Source of the DNA: Eleusine coracana subsp. coracana
Lineage: Eukaryota > Streptophyta > Magnoliopsida > Poales > Poaceae
Assembly: GCA_032690845.1 (NCBI GenBank)
Contig: CM064425.1
Location: forward strand, 37,040,240-37,104,239
Length of the DNA: 64,000 nt
Direction of reading: 5' to 3'
Positions 54,101 through 64,000 of the stretch are shown here, one piece after another (the stretch's first letter is position 1; every line of letters starts with the position of its first letter). The notes beneath the pieces are model-generated. The model searched no databases, was not told the origin of the DNA, and worked only from the letters and a program-made list of their open reading frames with translations. The translations under genes and the position numbers were made by a program.

Positions 54101-57100
54101 GCTGTTACCCATTGAAGACGCAATCATTTCTGTGCTTCCAAATTTCCCATGCCACCAGAATTATAAGAGTGTTGAAGCCACGCCGCCGTTCCTTTGCAAT
54201 CTGATACCATGACTTGCTCCACCAACTAAAGAAGCGCCCCACTGATGGTTGAGGCGCCAAGTGCAGCAGGTTCAGCTTGAGAAAAACCAGCGTCCAGACC
54301 TCCCGCGAGAAAACGCATGCGCCTAGAAGGTGGTCAATGGCTTCCTCGGCTTGGTCACACAAAGGGCAGGCTTGAGGATGAGGCAAATTCCGTCTTGCCA
54401 GGCGGTCGGCTGTCCAGCAACGCCCATTAGTGGCCAACCACATAAAAAACTTACATCGGGGAGGCGCCCAGGATTTCCAGATTCTTTTCCAAGGAGCGAA
54501 TCTGATTGCTCCAAGGAAGAAAGCTTCATATGCTGACTTGCTGCTGTAGTTGCCGGACTGTGTGAAGCGCCAAATGTGGTGATCGGCAACATTCGGTTGT
54601 AAAACAACGACCTCGACCAAATCCCAGACAATTAAGTATTCAATTAGATCTGAACTGTTAGACCTCCTTGTATATCATGGACCCATGTTCTGTTAAAGAG
54701 GCCTTGCACCACTGTCCGTTGGTTGATCAAACGTGTGGGAATGATACTGAGAAGGTTGGGCGCAATTTCACCGATTGTTTGGCCGTTAAGCCAACGATCC
54801 GACCAGAATTTTGTGCCTTGCCCGTCCCCCACCAGAGTGGTAACATTAAACATTGCTTTGGCCATTCGCGGCACCTCAATCGGCAACCCTTCCCAAGGCC
54901 GCGAAGTGTCAGTTTTCTGCAGCCATAACCAACGTATCTGTTGGGCCCATCATTGTATCTCAAGATCATGGATGCCCAAGCCTCCATACTTCAAGGGCTG
55001 CTGCACCCGATTCCAAGAAACCAGACAGCTTCCCCCGTTTGCCTTCTTATGTACACACCAAAGAAAGCCCCGTAGCCACTTGTTGATCGCCTTGATTGCC
55101 CACTTTGGCAAGTCAATGTCAATCATAGAGTAAATTGGCACCGCTGACAAGACATTCTTCACAGTGACTAGCCTGCCGGCCTTGTTCATTAGCGACGCCT
55201 TCCAACTGGGGAGATGGTCTGCAATCTTATCAATCAGTGGCAAAATATCAGCCCTAGATAGCTTGCGGACAGAAATGGGAAGACCGAGGTATGAGCACGG
55301 AAACTCCTTGAGCTCACACGGTAGGTAGTTGGTGATCATCGCTATATCTTCCTCGCTGCACCGGATGGGAGTGACAGAGCTTTTGGTGATGTTTGTGCAC
55401 AAACCTGTGGCATGACCAAAAATCTCAAGTATTTGCTGAACGGTCTCCAAATCTGCAGCTGCTGGCCGAAGAAACAGTACCACGTCGTCAGCATAAAACG
55501 AGCTTCGATGCTTTGCACGTGGAGGTGCAATCGGTTGTAACAGTGCCTCCTGTGCAGCCTTCTGTACCAATGAATTAAGCACATCCATTACCAATATAAA
55601 GATCATGGGGGATAATGGGTCCCCCTGCCTGAGACCGCGGTGGTGGTGGATGAAAGCCCCAGGTTCCCCATTGAGCAGAACTTGCATAGACTGTTGAGAG
55701 CAGGAGGCTGAGAAGGTTACACCATCGCCTACCGAAACCAATGTGCTGCAGCAACTCGAGGATGAAGGACCAAGATAGCGAATCAAAGGCTTTTGAGATG
55801 TCCAACTTGAGCAAAATATGAGGGTCTTTTTGCCGGTGGAGGCACTTGGCTAGTTGCTGCACCAAGATGAAGTTATGAATATTTCGACCCTTGACAAAGG
55901 CACTTTGGTTCTCCGTCACAAGCTGAGGTAGAATTGGGGCCAAACGATTAGCCATGAGTTTGGCCACCAATTTCGCAAAGCTGTGAATGAGGCTACTAGG
56001 CTGATAGTCCCTCACTTGAGTGGCATCTGTCTTTTTGGGGAGAAGAGTGATGAAGGCGATGTTGAGAAGTTTAAATTTGAACACATGACCACGGTGGACT
56101 GCCTCTAGAGCTCTCATGATGTCAGCTTTGATAATGTGCCAACAGCTCACATAGAAACGCCCCGTGAAGCCATCTGGGCCCGGCGCCTTGTCATGGGGCA
56201 TGCTTTTAATTGTGCTCCAAACCTTCTCCTCGGTGAAGGGATCCTCAAGGCCCTCCAGATTGTGATGAATATCATGAAAGGCTGGGAGGTCGAGAGAGAA
56301 CTCTCTCCCCACAGCTGTCCCCAACAGATTATCATAGTAGTCGAAAATGGCATCATGCTTCTCTTGTTGATCAGTAATCACTCGGTCTTCCACCTTTAAC
56401 TTTGCAATGAATTTCTTCTTGCTGCGATACCGGGCTTGTTGGTGAAAAAAATTGGTGTTGGCGTCACCTTCTTTGAGATAGAGAATGCGGTTTGCTCTGT
56501 GATTCTTGGCCGCCTTGAGTAAGACAATCCGAAACGGGCAGTACTAGGCGGGAACCCAGATCTTCCAACATGGCAGCGGACGGCGTGGCAGCCATTGCCG
56601 ACATGTCCCCATCTTCATCAGGAGTCGGTGTAGAGCTTGGCAGGACAGAGTCGTCTCGACCCGTGTCCGCCCCTGGTGCTGCTGCTGAAAGAGCCCCAGG
56701 GGAGGTTAGGGGAGACCTCTGTACTAGGGAAAACTGGGCAACAGTCTCCTGTTCCGCGCCATGAGGAAGGGCTGGAGCCGGAGTAGACAAATTGAGGCTA
56801 TGGCCGAGAACAGGTTGCTGAACGTGGATAGCTGGTGCAGGACTGCTTATTGCCGGATGAGTAGCAGTAGCGGGGGCGCCGTCTGTTGTCAGGGAGGGAG
56901 CAGCGGGCGGACTTTGCTCCAGCTCGTGGGCTAGCAGGCCAACCAGCGACGGGGAGCCTGGTCCAGCGCCAAGAGGGGAGGGCCCAGAAGGCCCATCGTC
57001 CCGTGCTTCAATCACTGCCCCAAGGTTGACTTGCAGAGGGGAGACCAAATCTTTCATCTGGGCCACGAGATCCTCAAGCGTCGAGAGCAGATCCACTGGC

Positions 57101-60100
57101 GGCGTGGGAAAGGCCTCGTCCTCCGTGGAAATTAAGGCGGCGGATGCCTCGGCTCCAACAGCGCCAACGACAGTCCGCGTGGAACCCAAAGGATCAGTTG
57201 CCACTGCCGTTTCCGAGGCCGCGTGCTGGGGCACGGCCTCGTCACGGTGCACTCCAATATCCGAGGGAACATCATCAATTGTGTGCGCCATGTGGTGCGT
57301 GATGGTCGGCATCGGTCCCAGTCTCGCATGCCCCGGGATCCGGTGGCCGTTGGGGTCTTCTGCCGCCGACGAGCGAGAAGGAGAGCTCGGAGAAGGTGAA
57401 CGCCGGCTACACCGCCTTGAGCCAGAGCCCTGGTTCGACTCCGGCAGCGGTGGGTCTCCTTCAGCCTGTGGCAGGACCGCCGGTGAGGCTGCGACTGAGA
57501 CGACGTAGGATAGGAGCCGCTTCGCCGGTAGGTTCTCACTAGCCAGCGGACGGGGCTCCACGATCTGTAGATCAATCTCCGACGGGAGGAGGTCTTGACG
57601 CGAGCACCATGCCTTCAACCGGAACACTGACATGTCCCAGCGAGACAGAGTGTCCGCATGCACTTCTTGGATCCAGCAGTAGCCGTTTAGAAGTTGATGT
57701 GTCGTGGCCGGTTCCCAGGCGTGGGCAGGGATGCCCTTGAGCTCCACGTCGATCATGGCCGGGAGGACCCCACCATCAGAATTCACCACCCGAGACCAGC
57801 GCCTGGAATGAAGGAGGTAACTGGAACCCCGAAAGGGGCAGCCGCCGTTGTGCACAACAGCTGCGGCTTTTTCGTCCGGCACTACGAGAATGAACTCCAG
57901 CGGTGATGTGCGGTAGAAGGACATGGTGTCTGCCGCCACACCAAAGCGCATGGCGATCTCCTCCTTCAAAGCTTCTACTGGCGTGGGGGGGGGGGGGGGG
58001 GGGGGGGGGGGGGGCGTCTGGGACGATCGTCAGAATGAGAGCATGGCGGAGCTCGAGCTCCATGGCGAAGATGTTGGACGAACGATCGATGATGCAACGT
58101 GGCCGAGGAGGCCGGACGGCTGCAGCGGTGTTGGACACGGCGTCGATGAGCGGCACCGACATAGGAGACTCATCGCCGTCCTCCTGCTCATTGGTTGAGG
58201 CTGCCGCAGCATGAGGAGCAGCGCTAGAGCGACGACGACGAGTCCGGCGTCGCTGCCTGGGACGACGGGCATCCTCGCCAGGGACAACCACACCGCCGGT
58301 GGCCTGGATCACCGGTGGTTCCATGTCAGTGAGAGCAGAAATGCGCTGCAAGACAGAGACCCGACGGGGCTGCTTTTGAGGACAGCGAGCGGAAAGATGC
58401 CCCGGCCGCCGGCAAGAGTAATAGCAGGATTCACGGTGACAGACAGCCGCGCGGTGCGAGCGAGTGAGGTAGTTGAAACACCTCCCTCGCAGGGCCGCGG
58501 GCACTTCCCGGCGAGGCTGACGCGGGGGGCGCACGAACTGGCGGTGCTCACGCCGCCTCTTGACGAGTTGCCAGCCGTCGGCGTCCACCCTTGCAGCGCG
58601 CGGGCGGTCCGTCTCCTGCGCTGCCGGCCGCCGCGCAACCTTTGGGGAAGCTGCCGGCGGTGGCCCAGCCGAACCGGCCTTTAATTTCGCAGCATCGACC
58701 GGCGATGGAGAAGCCAGGACGTCGCGATAGGAGGCCGCTGGAGAGGCCGATACATTGGTAGGGGTAGCCGAGATTTGGGTAGCCGACACGGAAGGAGGCG
58801 GCGAACTGTCACTCCAATGCTCCGCCTTGGAGCGGCCCGCTTGCGGAGCAAGGCCGTCGGAACCAGAAGGGGCTGGGGTGGAGCCTGGCGCTAGGCTAGA
58901 ACGGGGGAAGGAAACGGTGGCCGTCGGGCCGGGAGTCGGCGGTGACGGGAGGCTGGTGGTAGGGTGGGGAGCACCGAGGAGGGTAGCGGGTGGGGGAGAC
59001 GAGAGGGCCATCTTCTTTCATCCCTATTCGACATTCTTGAATATGAACTGCATAATTGTACAACATTCAAAGGATAGAACCAAAATAAGATAATTTATTC
59101 ATTATGAAACACCATACAAGTTAGTAAATCCAATTAATTTTAGTGCGCCCACATAAACTTATTAAAGCTTCAATATCATACTGGCTTTTCATTTTAATAC
59201 TATTTTTAAATCAATAGGTACTACCTAGGAGTAATTTGACCTGCCGTGTCCACAAAATAACTGCAAAGAGCAGGTTCTAATATCAGCAGCATAAGAAGAC
59301 CAAGAAGCAAATAAACTACTGTAATCACTAACATTACCTAAAAAGCTAGTGTTGCCCATTTATAAACGAAATAACACTTGATAATATATGACAGCTCAAG
59401 TGAATGCCTAAATCCTTAATCTAGTTATTATGTCCTCACGCACCGCAAACCAGAAATTCTACAATTAACCTAGAAAGACATAAATAAAATTGGGAATACC
59501 TGCAAGCCAACAATCTCGGATAACAATATCAACTCATTAACTCCTTCATCCAGTTGAACCCGTTGATTAAATGAGACCCACTTTCCAACTTTACTGCCTA
59601 CATATTGAAAGATACAATAGTGAATAACTCAATATTCCATTATATGCAGGAATTTCTACTTGCTAAGTGGTTAGATTTTCTCAGGAATATAACAATAAAA
59701 TGAGAGACATTAAATTTCGCAAGGATTAAGAGTTACAAATGAATACCTGCAAGCTTCCCATTCACAAATACACGCGCTACATCACGAATTTGGTCTATGG
59801 TTAGTGATGGAAGAACACCTTTGGAACTCCAAAATGCCACATCTTCATCCGAAATGTTTACCCTAATAAATCAAACAAGTGTATAAACCATATTGAGGGA
59901 AAGGGTTAGGTATACATAGGAAAAGAAAACCCAAGGTTAGAGGGAACAAACTAGAGAATTTGATTTAGCCATTTAACTATTCTAGGCCAGTCCTACAGGT
60001 GAACTAACTTGTCATGCAACACATTTGGTAGCACTGATGTGCATTTCGTTTTGAAAATGAGTAGAGTGAAATAATGAGTCAACTAGTCAAGCTAGGTGAA

Positions 60101-63100
60101 CATTACAAGCACGCTAAATGGGAAAGACTATGAATGCTAAAGATGGGGTTTCATATAATACTCATACATGAATTAAATGTTACCACAATGCACGACTGAA
60201 TCAAATACAAATGGAACTATAACAGAAACATTTGGCTAAGTTATCGAATCATCAGATAGTTAAAAGTTGAAATATATTTCTCCATTAGGTTCTGCCGTTC
60301 TGGCTACCAAAATGATATGTTGTCCAATAGGTTCTGGGTCAGTATTCACCTGGTAGTGTACCAAAGGTAGTCAGAGACATCTTTTGTCACATTCAAGTGC
60401 TCTAATATCCCCTGAGCAGAAAAGCTGTCATCACCCCATGTGCCAATAGGTTCTTTAGATGTCCACCAAGTACTTGAGAGATATGGGTTATTATCAAGGG
60501 AAAGAACACTAGGCTTTTGCCTACTTGAATAACTTGGGGACCCAGATTCGACACTAAAAATCGAAGTCTGTGTACCAACCTGAAAAGACATGTGCAATTT
60601 CCACGTATCAAGGAAGGAAAATATATTGTGATTAGTTTAATGAGATATATTAAATGATGGACTAGGCTAAGAAGACCTTTCCACGTATCGTTTACAACTC
60701 CACAATAAGAATGGTCCTATGAAATTTGCGGGTAATATCAGAACTGCAGTACACTGGATACTATGTAGATTCCACTGGTTGAAACTATTGAATGTGTTTA
60801 TGGATTGACGAGAAGATCTCGTAGCAGAATCTGGATCCATATTAGCACATTGATTCTCTTTATCAGCCATATCAGACCGTTACTTTTCCATGTACTCCCT
60901 CTGGATTTAAATTGTTGACGCCATTAACTTTTTTGACTACGTTTGACCATTCGTCTTATTCAAAATATTAGTTTAAATATACAAAATTGCAATGTAGGTT
61001 TCAACATTGTCTAATGATAAAACAAATTCTAACAAAACATTTGATAATTTTTTAAATTTTTTAAATAAGACGAATGGTCAAATATAACTAAAAAGTCAAC
61101 TGCGTCAACAATTTAAATCTGGAGGGAGTATATGTAAGGAATATTGATATAAGTTTTATTCATGCTAAATATATCCAAAAAGAATAATTCCCTGTATAAA
61201 CTTGAGCAAACTGAGTATAAGTGCTGAGTTTTTGTAGTATGATAGTAAGCACACTGAACGGACATCCATTTTAGGATGAATTGATATCAGTAGCAAGAAA
61301 AAGAAATATCCAAGAAACTAAAATGTGCGAATACGAGAAAAAAAAATGTGAGTGCAGTCTGTGCAGCACAGCATGATTTCAATTGTGTTTGCATCAGCAT
61401 GATCAAAAACCACATCATAAGAAGAATAATTCTGTGTTGAGTGTGGATAGCTCACCATGGCTGTATTGAAAGCAACATTTTCACAGTCTGGTAGAATGCT
61501 CACAGACCATGGCGGCAGATTATAAGATTTTCCAAAGATCCAAACTGACACATACTTATGTTCATCGATGTTAGCAAGAAAAGCTGAGCAAATCTGCACT
61601 TTCTCCAAAATGCTTTCATTTGCATGGACCTTTCTGTTGGAGTATATATGTGCCTGAACCAAAAAAGAAAGGTAACCAAAGCATCGTCCTCAAATGCCAT
61701 CACTTATAGAGCGACAAAGATTCACATCCAAAGCAATATCTTTCTACCAACTTATAAATTCTGACTAAGACCCACGATTGAGCAATTTCTATGTTGAAAT
61801 TCTTCTTTTTTTAACGTTCAAACAGGGAGTAGCATGGACCAGGAACAGGCCATCAGATAACCCAAGGAAGACTCGTCATTGCTCAACAGAGGGACAAAAG
61901 GTCTGACATTGGTGTGGTTTGATTCAATCCAAACAGATTAAAGATGTAAGAGCACAATTTCCACCGAAAAATGAAAAAAATTAAGTTAATTAGAGATATG
62001 CTAAAACTAAAGTTTCAATTAAATCAGAAACTAGGGTGGCATATTACAAATATCATGACACTTGTTGGCTTTTCTCAAGTGCAAAAGATCAGGAGTGGCA
62101 AAATTTTGTACACAACAAGCATTCTGACATGCTTGCATTGCATGAATAGGCTGACTTACTAAACAGTCAACTCAGGTAGAATGCGAATTCTACATCCAGG
62201 GGTTCCCGCGTCACCCATTTGATGGAAAGACACCTGTCAAACGACATTGAAAGAAAACGGCCTGCCCTCCCACCCCCACCCCCACCCCGGCTGCCTCGGC
62301 GAGCTAGGGTCTCGCACTGGCGAAGCTACATATTACTTCCCTGGTGCACTGGCAGCAGGGTAAATCAAGATTTTAACACTATTCAGCTGAATTTTGATCA
62401 GTTGTGCATCAGTTTCAGCATATAATTTTCATATTTGGCACCACCATCAAGCAAACTCTAGCTTCGCCACTGGGTCTCGACCATCTTCCCTGCCCCACCC
62501 CGCCCCGCGCCCACCCCCCATCCCAACCCTGCCCGACCACCATCCTCCGCCACCCAGGCCGGCGGTGTTCCCCGCCACCTCACCGTCCGCCCACAACCCA
62601 CCAGCACCACCGGGCCTTCCTACCACCCCGGAACCTTCTTCTAAAGCTGCCAGGCACGTGTGGAGAGAGAGAGAGAGAGAGAGTGAGCTGGCTGGTTTGG
62701 GAGAGAGGAAGCAGTGGATAAGGTTGCTATATCGGCAGCCTGTATAGGTGACGCGGGAACCCCTGTCGACGAGCGAATTTCCGGCTCAGCTATATGTCTG
62801 GTAAGGAAAAGAAGTGTACGAGCAAGAAGTGTATTTTTCCCTAAGTAATTAAAAAATGCTTCGAACAGGCAACATAGTACAAAACGTAAAAAAAAGGCAA
62901 CAAACCTCTTGCATTGGTCCTAATTTTACATACTGAGGCGAACCATCAACAGCAGTAAGAGCTGGTTCACAAAGTTTAATTGTTGCATGTAGATCTTTCA
63001 GATGCCCCCACTTAGGCTGCCTTAAGATACCTGCAGGTACCGTGATGGACCTAGTCAGGATCTCTAACACAATGAAACAAAAAAGCCCGACTAAACAAGT

Positions 63101-63884
63101 TAGTAAGAATTAAGATCCGAGATATAGCATTTCTCTAGAACTGCTCATACCATATTCAGTGATTGGAGCATCATAATCATAACTTGTTATCTGAAGTGGA
63201 CCACCAGCGGTTCGCTCAAAATTTGTTCCACCAAAAAACTGCCAGGAAAAGAAATACACTCAGATCTATATATAAGAACCACCAGAAAGGCCTTTTAACC
63301 ACACCCAAATCTAAATATTCGAGCATTGAGATGAAATTTAGCCCAGCTCACATGGGTGGCTGAAACAATGGTGAACATACACTTTATATCACAGTTTTAA
63401 GTAATTAAGGATATTTTTCTCTTGCCTTCAACGATCTAACTCCTGAACAGCTTATACCTATCTGTTCTGCACATAACAGTAGAGCAACAACTGGTAACAA
63501 TTAGGTTTGACTAAGATTTTCAACAATTGTTGACTGATCAAGCACGCAAATCCTATATTTTTTTCCCCAAACAGTACGCACTACATATTCTGTGAACCCT
63601 AAATGATTATACGACTGACGTAACTTTTTATCTCAAGTCTGAAAATAATAGTCCATATGCTAGTATAGTAATTTGATGATTTAAAGGTTGATCCATGTGT
63701 TGGCAATTTAAAAAAGATGACGAGAAAGTAAAATGATCTTTGTAAATCTCATTATTGGAGAAATGTTTCAGTTCTTACCATGTAATAATTTTGTAAGCTT
63801 CCACCACGTTGGTAAAAACGGGCAACAGCAAAAGCATTGTCTTGAGCAGGTCTATGAGGCAATCGTTCCCCCCAGTCGGCGTAC
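51147..63884 (-). CDS. BGAL15: Beta-galactosidase (GH35) with C-terminal lectin domain, 3' part
   Basis: Twelve exons on the - strand, 5' to 3': 63884-63779, 63238-63151, 63030-62906, 61653-61456, 60579-60350, 59862-59747, 59597-59500, 53698-53588, 53098-52988, 52781-52573, 51986-51644, 51290-51147. All have GT-AG borders and phases agree, giving 625 residues and a stop. The first exons (signal peptide, acid/base and nucleophile Glu) lie beyond the window; the first exon here starts just after the family's WTENWTGW box. Visible: GERLPHRPA, GGSLQNYYM, FFGGTNFERTAGGP, LPPWSVSILPDCENVAFNT, the jelly-roll part with GQAWVNGRHIGRYW, and a Cys-rich SUEL-type lectin end (CDDGHVISKITFASYGTP ... CHASN ... 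CAISVTNDVFGDPC). It would remove terminal beta-galactosyl residues from wall glycans in the apoplast. It is closest in my memory to Arabidopsis BGAL9 and rice BGAL15. No disabling change is seen. One intron is expanded to 5.8 kb by a LINE. Confidence 0.93.
52138..52256 (-). mobile_element. tRNA-derived SINE in a beta-galactosidase intron
   Basis: A perfect 15-bp target duplication GGCAAGGACTCATTT flanks it (52123-52137 and 52257-52271). Read on the - strand, it begins TGCGGACAGG, has a polymerase III A box TGGCCTGGTGG (52242-52232) and B box GGCTCGAACC (52200-52191) about 30 bp later, and ends in an A run next to the target duplication. It has the same orientation as the host gene. About 119 bp long, it resembles the short p-SINE class of rice, but I did not compare families. 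Confidence 0.88.
54105..56530 (-). pseudogene. LINE ORF2 remnant: reverse transcriptase and zf-RVT
   Basis: It begins with the pre-RT segment (LYLKEGDANTNFFHQQA, near 56480) instead of an endonuclease. RT motifs: DKAPGPDGFTGRFY (near 56190), LANRLAP-type segment, SAFVKGRNI, LKLDISKAFDSLSW, then a frameshift near 55660; GLRQGDPLSPMIF, an intact FYADDVVLF box (near 55495), SYLGLPIS, GRLVTVKNVL and KYGGLGIHDLE. A TGA follows at 54950-54952. After a second frameshift near 54630, a zf-RVT part (KRIWKSWAPPRCKFFMWL, then CPLCDQAEEAIDHLL) ends at 54105. Confidence 0.85.
56464..59011 (-). pseudogene. LINE ORF1: zinc-knuckle RNA-binding protein, frame changed at a G30 tract
   Basis: The ATG at 59011 starts a Pro/Ser/Ala-rich region, then two knuckles at residues 178-210 (the first has Tyr for its second Cys; the second is C-x3-C-x4-H-x4-C). 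A proline run coded by the G30/C30 tract (57985-58014) follows. Beyond it the meaningful frame is shifted: it reads MKEEIAMRFGVAADTMSFYR from 57969, continues with a DUF4283-like fold (HNGGCPFRGSSYLL, DVELKGIPAHAW, LNGYCWIQEVH) and a long low-complexity tail to 56464. The tail merges with the ORF2 pre-RT segment, so its natural end may be lost in the endonuclease deletion. Confidence 0.75.
57985..58014 (+). repeat. Run of 30 G
   Basis: Thirty G on the + strand (polyproline codons of LINE ORF1 on the - strand). The length probably varies between copies and reads, and decides which frame is joined. Confidence 0.85.
60895..61128. mobile_element. Stowaway MITE in a beta-galactosidase intron
   Basis: It starts CTCCCTCTGGATTTAAATTG and ends with the inverted match CAATTTAAATCTGGAGGGAG, flanked by TA on both sides (60893-60894 and 61129-61130). 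Inner parts also pair (TTTGACCATTCGTCTTATT with AATAAGACGAATGGTCAAA), so the 234-bp element folds into a hairpin. These are Stowaway traits. Confidence 0.95.
62197..62765. mobile_element. TIR element starting CAGGGGTTCCCGCG, possibly hAT-like
   Basis: The perfect 19-bp inverted ends CAGGGGTTCCCGCGTCACC bound a 569-bp element in a beta-galactosidase intron. The flanking octamers (TCTACATC and TCGACGAG) match only in part, so the target duplication is unclear. The inside is GC/CCACC-rich with a (GA)n run near 62665 and holds a nested element. No transposase is seen. Confidence 0.75.
62315..62472. mobile_element. Small hAT-type MITE nested in the TIR element
   Basis: The ends CACTGGCGAAGCTA and TAGCTTCGCCACTG are inverted. 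The flanks GGGTCTCG (62307-62314 and 62472-62479) give a 7-8 bp target duplication, one base being shared with the element end. CA.TGGCG ends with an 8-bp duplication are typical of hAT-derived MITEs. About 157 bp long. Confidence 0.8.
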
Positions 63885-64000
63885 CTTTACGTGCGATTCA
63901 TTCAGGACACATGGTGCAAATAATTAAAATATTGAACAGCAATGTAAGAGCATGAGGCAAAAGTTCAAACTAGCTTCTCATAAGGCCAACAAAACAGCAT
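63885..64000 (-). other. Beta-galactosidase intron to the window edge
   Basis: It lies upstream of the exon starting at 63884 on the - strand. No further exon is seen, so the nucleophile exon must lie beyond 64000. Confidence 0.6.

Larger units (their letters stand above)
53827..59033 (-). mobile_element. LINE without endonuclease domain, inserted in a beta-galactosidase intron
   Basis: An 11-bp target duplication TTCTTGAATAT flanks it (53816-53826 and 59034-59044). The 5' end lies 22 bp before the ORF1 ATG, so the copy is not 5'-truncated. ORF1 and the RT and zf-RVT parts of ORF2 are present, but the endonuclease is missing. The short A tail lies at 53827-53830. It lies in the 53699-59499 intron in the same orientation as the host gene. 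Confidence 0.88.

Overview
The window is plant nuclear DNA from a grass, almost certainly Oryza. The evidence is intron-rich genes with GT/AG junctions, grass-type Ty3/gypsy elements, a CRM/CRR-type centromeric retroelement derivative, a Stowaway MITE, a tRNA-derived SINE, and two host genes that match rice proteins as I know them. The pair (a UPL1/UPL2-type HECT ubiquitin ligase beside a BGAL9-like beta-galactosidase) fits the rice chromosome 12 region that carries UPL2/LARGE2 and BGAL15. That locus assignment is from memory and was not searched.

Layout. About 1-25.7 kb is a nest of LTR retrotransposons. First comes an Athila-type element (1-~6.4 kb) with gag-protease and a 3' ORF but no reverse transcriptase or integrase. 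Its 3' LTR is cut after about 50 bp and joined to the pol tail of an outer Tat-type element (~6.4-6.74 and 19.47-25.71 kb). A complete but decayed Tat-type element (6741-19471, 5-bp target duplication CTCTC) is inserted in that outer element. It carries gag, PR-RT-RH-INT, a seven-copy ~112-bp tandem array and a spliced antisense gene. At 25.7-28.7 kb lies a LINE ORF2 relic. At 28.9-34.1 kb lies a TIR DNA transposon split by a 4.3-kb non-autonomous CRM-type retroelement (28942-33249, target duplication CAATT), which keeps an open 604-codon reading frame.

The host genes occupy the rest. UPL2 runs on the + strand from 34642 to 49163. The 16 coding exons I mapped sum to 10944 nt, giving a 3647-residue protein with DUF908/DUF913-type N-terminal region, UBA, UIM, acidic, UBM and HECT regions. 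Two small duplications copy splice sites inside it. The beta-galactosidase gene is on the - strand. Its last 12 coding exons lie between 63884 and 51147, and its first exons lie beyond the right edge. The two genes converge, with about 2 kb between their stop codons.

The introns of the beta-galactosidase gene have collected a SINE (15-bp target duplication), a 5.2-kb LINE lacking an endonuclease (11-bp target duplication), a Stowaway MITE and two nested TIR elements. The host genes are unrelated in function: UPL2 would act in ubiquitin transfer in cytoplasm or nucleus, and the beta-galactosidase in the cell wall. They share only position, next to dense repeats of a kind expected in pericentromeric DNA.
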